Below are positions 58,301-64,000 of a stretch of DNA of 64,000 nt, in pieces. The DNA comes from Daphnia pulex. Taxonomy: Eukaryota; Arthropoda; Branchiopoda; Diplostraca; Daphniidae. A model generated the notes under the pieces. It ran no database searches, was not told the DNA's origin, and saw only the letters and a program-made list of their open reading frames with translations. The position numbers and the translations under genes were made by a program. Position 1 is the stretch's first letter. Every line of letters starts with the position of its first letter. Location: contig NC_060018.1 in NCBI RefSeq assembly GCF_021134715.1, positions 7,085,501 to 7,149,500 on the forward strand, in the 5' to 3' direction.

Positions 58301-61300
58301 AGCGCAACGTTTACCGCCAGGAAGCGGAAGATTTACGGGCCGGCAGCCCCATCGAAAAATTGTCCGATTTCAAGCTCTCTCCATACTTAAATCCCAACGG
58401 GATTTTACGCGCTGGCAGAAGAATCAACAAGGTGCTGCTTCCCCTCAACGCTCGCCATCCGATTATCCTACCCAGGAAAGAACGCGCCACCGAACTTAAA
58501 CGCCGGAGCGTTATATTTACCTGCCTTGCCGCCGTGTTAGGCGGAAGGAACCGTCTACTTAAATGGAGTCGAACGTCACCGTCCGTCTCACAAACTCTCC
58601 CCCCTCGAGCCTGTCCGCATCCGTGAATATGCGCCTGTAACTACAAAGCGCAGGGCCGGCGATGTTGGAAAGTCCAAGATTTCCAAGCTGTCAATTTTCG
58701 GACCCACTGGAATTATTGGCAATCGATCCGACAACGTCTGGATCGGAGTAAGGGAATTGGAGAAGAAGGGAGGAGCTAGACCGAAACGTAGATACATTCT
58801 CGTTTTGCTGGTGTAGAGCGCACGTGTGCCGACGCTCTACACTTTACGTTTTCAGAGTCGTTTTCCGAATTTCTTGTTTTTTTCTCTTGTGTTTTCCGTG
58901 CGGACGTATAGCAGGCAACTATCGTCCCGTCACCTAAACCCGAATTGTGTTCCCGTTTCCCCCGAGCCGAAATACATTCGACTTAAGTTAAATTACGACT
59001 CTGAAAGTTTCATTCCGGTGTGTGAGAAGCAAACACCAAGCGACGGGCAAGGTCGGGCGTCCAATCAACGGCCAGCTGGGCGTAGCGCATCACTGACGGC
59101 CAATCGTTTAAAGAAGCATTGGAGAAACTGGCCAATATGACGTCTTCGTGAAATTGAAGCTTGGGTGTCGTCAACCTGTTGGTCACTTCTTGGACGAGAT
59201 TCATCAGTCGAATCGGATCACCCGCCATTTCCTGCCGAATCTTCTGGTAGAAGGTATGCAAGAAAGATCCTGGCGCTCCGGACGATGGCCACCATTGTAC
59301 AAGTTGTTGGACGATGTCGGAACTCTTAATATCAACTTCATCTTCACGGCACTTTTCGTTGAGTTGATCGAGTAAATTCTGAATGGCGAAAATGGCGAGC
59401 ATATCGATCCACTGGTGAGGTCGGCAACCGGTCGTGGCGGATCGACACAAGTCGAGCGAAAATTCTCCAACCTCTTCGAACAATTTGATTATCTGGTGGA
59501 CGGAGAGTCCTTGATGCGCCTCGTACGATTTCAGCGAAGGGATGACGACGTCACGAAACCAAAGGAGCCACTCGCGCACTTCGTCGCCTTGTTCTTTCTT
59601 TGTGCGGATCAATCGATTAAATGATCGGCAAAGTTGGATGATGTGCTGCTTGTCCGCTAAAGCTTCCCGGCTACATGGAGCGCCAATCTGCTGGTTGGGC
59701 ATCAAAAAGTGTTCGATATCCCGGTCGGTAATGGACGGCTCGAAACAGCGCACAAACTCCGCTCGGAATCGTTCGATGGCCAATTTTTGCAGCGCACCCA
59801 AGAAACACGACGGCTGTTGGTTGTCAACCAACAGTGCGCTCTCTACTGAGGGACCATCGTCGATCAGATCGATGTACAATTTTTCTTCGTCGTTGAAAAT
59901 GTCGTAATCGGTGATGGAAAAAAATAACTGGGCGTCATTGAGGCTGCAATTTTTATCCCGAAGCGCCTCCATCAAAAGACAAATGCGTGCCTGCTCCCAG
60001 CAACTTTCCAGAGCGACACATCGTTCAACGAAAGCCTTTCGACTTCCGCTCAACATTTCCGACAGGAAGCACATTTTTCCGGGCGACGGATCCAGTTCTC
60101 CAAAGAAATAAATTCGCTTGGTTAATTAAAAATAATTTTTAAAATTTTGCTTTGAAATTACCTGGAATCAAGAAACCATTTAGAACATGGTTAGCAGTTT
60201 TTTCATCCCAATAGAAGGAATCTGATTGGCCTAGTTGAATCAATCCCATGAGTACAAGTTGCCGAGTTTCCAGTTGATCTATCATAAATTCGGTTTCGCT
60301 CTCCACTCGACTGCTGGCAGTTTTGTTATTTGGTCGCACAAATCGGACGATATTAGTCCAGCGGTCAACGAAGTTTTTAAATGTGAAGCAAACAAGGTTC
60401 AAGTCCACCTTCTTGTTTGGACATTTTTTAGAATCGGCCAACAACTTGGTCACGTAGCAGGCGCTGCAATAATCGACCAACACTTGCTGGATTCCCATCA
60501 TTTCTTTCCAGTGGTTTATATTTTGTCCATCTGCTGCAGTAGGAGATGTATCATGAATCCTTCTCGTGTGATTAATCAAATCATCAAGTAAAAGGACCCA
60601 ACGTCTAGCCATAAACCAAGTTGCTCGTTTTCGGTCGCTGCTCAGCTGTCCGCCGACGAAATTCGCCAGTGTCGTAATCAACCCTATTGGCTTCTATTCC
60701 ACGTATTTTGAAAAGAAAATGAGAGAATACTTGAAAATGGAAATAAGCGTACTACTATGTACCTCACTGATGTTAAGGTTTAAAATGGCGTCAAAAAAGG
60801 AGCTCCAACTGATTTCGGACAGATTATTTGGGATTGAAGTACACGCCACGAAAATGTCGATTGCTGCTCGGAGTAGAGATGTTTTTTCGTTTTTCAATCC
60901 ATTGCAACTGAGAAATTGGCTAGATGCAATAGTCGCTTTGATAACCGTGAGCGTGTCGATACCGAACCTAGAATTGGCCAAATAACCAACAAACATCTCC
61001 AACCAGGAAAGCGCTTGATTGAACGCGTGTAACATGTTTCGACGACGGACGGCCATCCGATCGTAGATTTCTCTGCTGCAGTCGTCCTCACTTGACGACT
61101 TTGATTCGGCGGTTTTGACTAATTCTTTGACAGCAAAGTGTACCATAGATTGCGCTTCGCTATCTAGGACTTTCCATTGAACCAATTTCTTCTTCCATTC
61201 TCCAAGCTTAGCTGACGATATCAGCTGACTGCTGGTATTTTTGGCGTCGTCAGTAATCAATTCCATCATCAATTGAGCTACCTCGATCACGACGAGTAGC

Positions 61301-64000
61301 GATCGAACTGATTCCGCGTCATCGAAAAATGGAACTGTCGCTACCGAAATTATTTCAAACAAAACATCCGTCAAGGCGACGATGTCTTCGCCGACATATT
61401 TTCCTGAATTTTACAAAAGAAATTAATATAATAATGCTAACGCTCCGGCGAACTTACAATATAAATTACCTTTCTTTGTCATGCACAATAATTCATTTGA
61501 ATAGAGTTGGTTTATTATTGGAGTAATTGTCGATGCTATCGCTTTGACTGCATAACAATAAAAACACAAGTGAAACATACAATAATTTTACTTCTTTCAA
61601 ATAAATTGCACTCACCCGCTTGCTTGAGATCGTTTGCAATGAATTCGAAGCGATCTTGGGGTTTAGACTGTTTCGGGAGTTGAAGCCATTTTTGGACGGC
61701 TTCGAGCGGTGGCAGACCAGCTGTGAAAAGCAAATATCGTTCAAGAGCCAACTCCAAAGAGTTCAAACTCCGATCGTCGTCCTCGGGATTTCTCTCGGCG
61801 ATCACGTTACGAAGATGTTCTGTCTGTTCATTGCATTTACTCCAACGCAAGAAGAAATAGTTACTCCATTTTTCAAGGAACGTCGACCGGAAGCAGTGCC
61901 AATGGTAACTGTTGAAATGGTCGGTGATGGGGCGATCGGCCGACTTGTTGAACAAAATACTAGCCACTTCTACGATTTGACTCGGTTCGAATGATGCAGA
62001 AAGATGACTCAGGCGAAAGTGCAATTCCAGAATCACGTTCTTCTTTTCAAATTTCTTTGAATCAGCCAGCAAGGAAGAAATGATTTCCACTTCTTGGCGA
62101 GCATCATTTTTTCTCGATACAAACAACTCTGCAGTTGACGCTTCAACTTTTTCCGATAGTGGTTTGATCCAATCCAGAAATTGTCTTGGTTTCTTATCGG
62201 CACCATCCAGTTTTTCCTTCAAAGCGCGTCCCAACTGCAGTCGTTCCTTAAAAGATAAACTGGTGAATGAAGATTGGATAGACGTTTTCAGTTGACGGAT
62301 CGCCTCTCCAACATCCTCGTTTACTTTCCCATCTTTGGTCCATTTTTCACTCAAAAGCAACTGCATTTGCGACCAAATTGGCGCTACGAATCTTTCGCTG
62401 AATGCCCGTTCGACAAGCGCCATCAAGTGGCGATCGCAATTTTTGCGCGCCCACCGACCGATCGCGTCCATCTCGTCGACTTCCGGTGACATGTGATCGA
62501 TGATGAAAACTAGTTGCCATCTGTCTTTGACGTCAATCTTAGATATGTCCTGGGGTATTCCGAGCCGATCCCGAGCAAAGGGCAGCAACAACTTGTCGAC
62601 CATGGCGATGCTATTCTCATGATCCAAAGCTTTCGAAAGCTCGCTCACGAATTGATCGACATGCTTCAACCACTCATTTTCGGCGTCCGATGAAGGTGCA
62701 GCAGACTTGGTCCATTTCGACATCGGTGAGCATTGCAGCCAAACTTCGGTGAAGAGACTGGCCCTTGGTTGACGGAGTTCTTTATTGCCAATAGCTCCAA
62801 AAATTGTTTTAGTTAAGTTGGTAAGGATCCACTTGTCCAAAAAGAGGCCCAGTAAAATTTGACTTTGCTGGGTCCAGTCCGATATGCAACCAAGTAAGAC
62901 GATGACTTGTTGAACTGGGATGGGGCGCTGGTGGAATTCGTGCAAAACCCGAATGGCGTTCTTCTCCGCTGCTTCTTGGCCAGTTGACGCCAGAAATGCG
63001 AGTAGAATTTCGATCAAATTACAACTCGCAGGCGACTGGTCGGCAAGCGAAATTATCAACGGAAGATGCGATGCAATAAACTCCAAAGAATCGGCCAATT
63101 TTAGCGGATGGCTCGAAACTTTGCTGACAATTTTCTCAATGGACTCCCATTCCTTTTCGTGTTTATCGAACTTTAATTTGAGGACCAGCGATTGAACTGC
63201 CTGAGGGATTTTCAGCGTCAGCAAATTACTGTCGTCTCCTTTGCTCATCATAATGGACATGACCAATGCATCGATTTCAGCCAAGCAACGCAATGCCGCT
63301 GTCGATTCTCCGTATACCGAACGGCCGGATCGTACGTCGCTCGCAAAATTAGTTGGGATCCTGGAAGCAGGAAGGCCAAGAAGGTTTTCGTCCTCAAAAT
63401 TCAGTTTCATCTGCCTCGTTATTCTTTGGCCGACAACTGACTGATGAGCGATGCGCTGCTCAAATGTTTCTTGAATTTTGGCTTGAACGCGCTGGCGGAT
63501 TTCGTCCATCCGCTCGAGTCGTTGGCGATCGGCGGCCAGCGCTCCTTCGTGACGTGAAACGGCATTCCGCTCTCCTACTACCTCTCTCGACATTCGGTTG
63601 ATAGATTCCCTTTCATTTGCTTTCTCCCGCTCGTCGTGACGTCTCGCCTCCGCTTGTCTTTTTCTTTCACGTTCGTATTCGTCGCTTCCTGTTTGATGAT
63701 GACTGTGAAATTGTGAAGCGGTTTGATGAGTAGTGGCATTAGAAGAGCGTTGTCTCTGTTGCTGACATGCGGCTTTTTGGCCTTCAGTGCCACGTTTGCC
63801 TTCCGTAGCTTGATTCCTTCTTGAAGAACTACTACGAATCTTGTGTCCTATATTGCACCCATCCCCATCCCACCTGACGATTTCCAGATCGGTTCTGGAA
63901 CCCATGTGACTTCGCCAATATCCCGTATTCCAAAAGTATGGCCGATTATCGTTTGGCTCGAAATACAAAAACGCGTCTAGTCCGTCTTTGCCGCCCGATC
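45815..64000 (-). CDS. Giant intron-bearing SecA-like ATPase gene, 5' end beyond window, split by an LTR element
   Basis: Seven minus-strand exons (>64000-61616, 61547-61470, 61403-60763, 60693-60162, 60097-59036 continued at 52351-51366, 51306-49412, 49354-45815) have GT/AG boundaries and phases 1,1,0,1,1,0 that all agree. They give at least about 3,700 codons. Order: N-terminal Arg/Glu-rich coiled coil; about 1,700 residues of helical sequence; SecA-type motor with GEGKT (51715-51729), DEVDS (51382-51396), GLTGT, ATNLAGRGTD (50447-50476) and GRTARSGQPGS (50321-50353); a TPR-like pair; a long C-terminal part with hydrophobic helices. Bacterial SecA is about 900 residues and drives preproteins through SecYEG. 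The motor motifs are intact, so ATPase function is likely. The preprotein-binding parts are not recognisable, so the substrate is unknown. Introns of 57-69 bases show a nuclear gene. Exon 5 is interrupted at 52351/59036 by a BEL-type element. Confidence 0.9.
49412..51306 (-). CDS. SecA-like gene, exon 6 (nucleotide-binding fold 2 and TPR-like part)
   Basis: Contains GLTGT (about 50830), ATNLAGRGTDLKP and AEGRTARSGQPGS, equivalent to SecA motifs III to VI. A helical connector follows, then a TPR-like segment (EWTMLARCYEESSRPSRAAK, then CYNKVATIEP). Donor GTAAGT in phase 0. Confidence 0.94.
51366..52351 (-). CDS. SecA-like gene, exon 5, downstream part (nucleotide-binding fold 1)
   Basis: Carries the Walker A motif MGQISTGEGKT and the Walker B motif IIVDEVDSM, both in the form peculiar to SecA rather than to DEAD-box RNA helicases. 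It ends at a GTATTA donor within the sequence that follows DEVDS. Confidence 0.93.
52347..52351. repeat. Target-site duplication, left copy (ccaag)
   Basis: ccaag here and again at 59036-59040 directly flanks the LTR element. Five bases is usual for BEL/Pao integration. Confidence 0.9.
52352..52724 (+). repeat. 5' LTR, 373 bases
   Basis: Begins tgttggaaag and ends agaagcaaaca; matches 58663-59035 base for base as far as I can read. It contains a short hairpin gtagagcgcacgtg/gccgacgctctac around the likely transcription start/R region. Confidence 0.95.
52727..52744 (+). promoter_or_regulatory. Primer binding site, tRNA-Gly type
   Basis: tggtgcatcgaccgggaa, two bases after the LTR, is complementary to the 3' end of a eukaryotic tRNA-Gly(GCC) (CCA end, acceptor and T arm) with one mismatch. 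Confidence 0.8.
53120..53569 (+). CDS. LTR element leader ORF, unknown small protein
   Basis: 149 codons upstream of the Gag frame, rich in Arg/Lys/Glu, with an internal near-repeat (AIIDKAIKEAEEIAK and ALIKEAEEIMQQILAK) suggesting two similar helices. It has no known family. BEL elements usually lack such an ORF. Treated as a fossil part; function unknown. Confidence 0.5.
   Translation: MSQRRADLPPSLKLPRGKKKDEEQKAVLREKRRVARRSRYHNPAALPDTRAPSLAPARRSAITRRPVVDRRIIVQPVSDRQAIIDKAIKEAEEIAKTIRAGRNPDPTVPIIHNREALIKEAEEIMQQILAKRKSTDQQVSAAQHEGRQE
53585..54290 (+). repeat. Tandem-repeat leader of the LTR element
   Basis: A motif like aagtccgccatattggttgc is repeated at least a dozen times at irregular spacing. 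Within it a 70-base block (about 53852-54050) is present three times with almost no change. It lies between the leader ORF and the Gag frame. Confidence 0.9.
54397..58626 (+). CDS. Gag-Pol-type frame of the BEL/Pao element
   Basis: One frame of 1,409 codons. In order: acidic N-terminus and Glu/Gln/Arg coiled coil (about 54800-55080); long Pro/Thr/Ser-rich linker (about 55150-56350); DUF1759-like Gag core (about 56370-56900, PRMKVPNFDGDPSNW); zinc knuckles (about 57040-57260, CFRCLGHDHIGRDC); A17-type aspartic protease with LLDNGSE (about 57400-57450); and a short integrase-side piece near the end (LSPYLNPNGILRAG). Overall the Pol complement is incomplete and the element is broken. Likely age is very young, judging from the LTRs. 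Confidence 0.88.
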   Translation: MEQSQAIALPPINEEDDNEEVDDDEEEAHCDLEATEDPDHLKNLRTGGKSVHTKSGKKLMKAVRNGSDRDEIRALRAVYVRDFEELERRHDRYVSADAENLSSNDLEGQRQWIQAVIYDQQRLLADCDKYLNFTKPQSSASVATRASSRHSSASSAQAKILEAERKEQEARLKLQQAEDEAKRQAEEDESLRELQVRQRQIDADREQRKLKDEMELQQLTSAIMRQQLSDITGADDAANETRAMSTSSAPSGFMRRRTLLSSIFNQPAPLSQPPPAENVQTTNTAGHVPVAPATTFHRTMTTPAGRPSTLSTPLIGSTQKLLPPARLFATPVPPISTAPSTPKPGIFSQMRDLATRVFTPSSRTMTRYSSVPTLPVSSNVSTVPTTSVTNPTFIPPSSTTNFVTPPTTRFVTPPTTSYVTPPTTTNQPVSAAATQPSRNVSSAPSRPPIQPPASYPPSTSFSVPWPSWRNAGRATSGVNVPPPQPPTSTVVASGTNHTNPPGHGPSSGYVPPSTAVSLSMPSSVGETIFHTGHGSSSGFVPLSTAVTFSMPSSVGGTTYFSTGMNYGTNIAASAPESSYGPASTNTCPPITLTTNSHRPSSIPFPSNVYAPPFVPNSSVPPEPPPNPYGHDGASGIYTPDDWIHTLGTPFATKTRSSVKPPRMKVPNFDGDPSNWPMFIQMFKIFVHDAVSSDAERIAHLHDALTPEIRKNIGGALLNPGLYHHALHELHKRYGNPQLVSQSCTSSLLKLQPFKDNDFNALRAFSANLHSVVATLRLGGYGMELHSHATLAQLVAKLPPALKSRWGEKSWAKQPQLSTVEDLDKWLDDVAMAEHSIRAGAMESSRSSGDPPKKSNRDGRRGQSHNVFNTTTENRPAQQSTNQLRCPCCDSTDQHHLEECQEFKSLPVEERAIIAKEKGICFRCLGHDHIGRDCSQTQRCTQPDCDAVHHPLLHGAPRMFTREKTPPAATFSGSISTESRAYAGKRTMLPMVPIILCANGKEIKLYALLDNGSEISIVKKEISDRLGLNGRIERAVTNTVDGRGKPVDTLIVNFDIISLDRRYIFNIVDAQVKETFRLSKRPIDLAALTERWPHLAHVPIHSALEEEIAILIGHDHPAAIDIFETRKDPFHQRAPRAYLTAFGWCIGGPTGTGGETDASSFHVSSLEDGCDLQLEQFIDADTLNTKPDIVQSIGEEEKRAWNILTTTKQRDGVRHQSGPSWKTNEPIHPKNIVADQRCPCLFNPEPKCVENEDPTDIYKCVIDTYGEYKRARNLKRKEFRPGIGNRCLDEIDSARICIFTHTQRNVYRQEAEDLRAGSPIEKLSDFKLSPYLNPNGILRAGRRINKVLLPLNARHPIILPRKERATELKRRSVIFTCLAAVLGGRNRLLKWSRTSPSVSQTLPPRACPHP
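58663..59035 (+). repeat. 3' LTR, 373 bases
   Basis: Same sequence as 52352-52724; followed by the second ccaag target copy. Confidence 0.95.
59036..60097 (-). CDS. SecA-like gene, exon 5, upstream part
   Basis: The acceptor TTTCTTTGGAG at 60098 is the only one nearby that keeps phase 1 from exon 4. The frame runs to the edge of the inserted LTR element, where the host sequence resumes in the same frame at 52351. Read straight on, it would leave the host frame a few codons inside the LTR and stop. Confidence 0.88.
60162..60693 (-). CDS. SecA-like gene, exon 4
   Basis: Acceptor GTGGAATAG, donor GTAATT; 532 bases. It contains a Cys/His/Lys-rich patch but no clear metal site. The splice phases agree with exons 3 and 5. 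Confidence 0.85.
60763..61403 (-). CDS. SecA-like gene, exon 3
   Basis: Acceptor AAATTCAG, donor GTACAT; 641 bases of helical sequence with no named domain; ends in phase 0 after NLNISE. Confidence 0.87.
61470..61547 (-). CDS. SecA-like gene, small exon 2
   Basis: 78 bases between a TTATGCAG acceptor and a GTAATT donor, adding 26 codons and keeping phase 1 on both sides. It is too short to be found by open-frame length. Confidence 0.85.
61616..64000 (-). CDS. SecA-like gene, exon 1 in window (5' partial)
   Basis: The frame is open to the window edge, so the true start is outside. The first 100 residues include a Tyr/Trp/Gly-bearing segment (RPYFWNTGYW) and a Gln/Ser-rich linker. A strongly charged coiled coil follows (about 63690-63430), then 600 residues of helical, repeat-like sequence without a named domain. 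It ends at a GTGAGT donor in phase 1. Confidence 0.88.

Larger units (their letters stand above)
52352..59035 (+). mobile_element. BEL/Pao-type LTR retrotransposon, incomplete, young
   Basis: 6.68 kb, oriented opposite to the host gene it interrupts. It has 373-base LTRs with TG...CA ends that I read as identical, a 5-base target duplication, a tRNA-Gly-type primer site, a leader ORF, a tandem-repeat leader and a long Gag-Pol-type frame. BEL/Pao is supported by the DUF1759-like Gag region, zinc knuckles and A17-type protease motif. The element is broken: the usual Pol set is not complete, so it probably moved with help from another copy. Identical LTRs point to a very recent insertion. Confidence 0.92.

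Noticed and set aside
45815-64000. Bacterial contamination as the source of the SecA-like gene
   Set aside because: Six short GT-AG introns with matching phases and a BEL retrotransposon inside an exon show eukaryotic nuclear DNA.

Overview
This window reads as nuclear DNA of an arthropod, most likely a branchiopod crustacean such as Daphnia. That assignment is inferred from spliceosomal introns of only 57-69 bases, eukaryote-type tRNA genes (no encoded CCA, one with an intron beside the anticodon), BEL/Pao and Tc1-like elements and jockey-type LINE debris. It was not checked against a database.

Region 1 (1-1.7 kb) holds a 942-base, almost perfectly palindromic Tc1/mariner-type element. Region 2 (1.745-19.33 kb) is a tandem array of eight units, about 2.47 kb each when complete. 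Each full unit carries six tRNA genes: Ser(UGA) minus, Arg(UCU) with an 11-nt intron plus, Ile(AAU) plus, Ser(CGA) plus, Arg(CCU or UCU) minus, Lys(UUU) minus. I count 44 tRNA genes or relics. Copies differ in telling ways: one Ser backbone carries a UAA anticodon, the last Arg gene flips between CCU and UCU, two Arg genes miss one base of the anticodon arm, and the array stops inside a tRNA-Ile.

Region 3 (19.3-45.8 kb) is AT-rich and full of decayed genes and repeats. It contains a segmental duplication (24.0-26.1 kb and 41.3-44.8 kb; the second copy carries a second palindromic Tc1-type element and another insert). It also has minus-strand gene relics with several pipsqueak-like helix-turn-helix exons and a triplicated exon. 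A 1.04 kb terminal-inverted-repeat element contains perfect hairpins and a tRNA-like piece. Small MITE-like elements and a LINE reverse-transcriptase fragment complete the region.

Region 4 (45.8-64.0 kb) is one very large minus-strand gene that runs off the right edge. Seven exons with mutually consistent splice phases give at least about 3,700 codons. The centre is an unmistakable SecA-type ATPase motor (GEGKT, DEVDS, GLTGT, ATNLAGRGTD, GRTARSGQPGS). It is followed by a TPR-like stretch and a long C-terminal region with hydrophobic segments. SecA is the bacterial/plastid preprotein translocase motor, so an intron-bearing giant version in animal DNA is the most striking content here. Its fifth exon is split by a 6.7 kb BEL/Pao-type LTR element with 373-base LTRs that look identical and a 5-base target duplication, so the insertion is recent. 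The element is incomplete, has a tRNA-Gly-type primer site, an extra leader ORF and a tandem-repeat leader.
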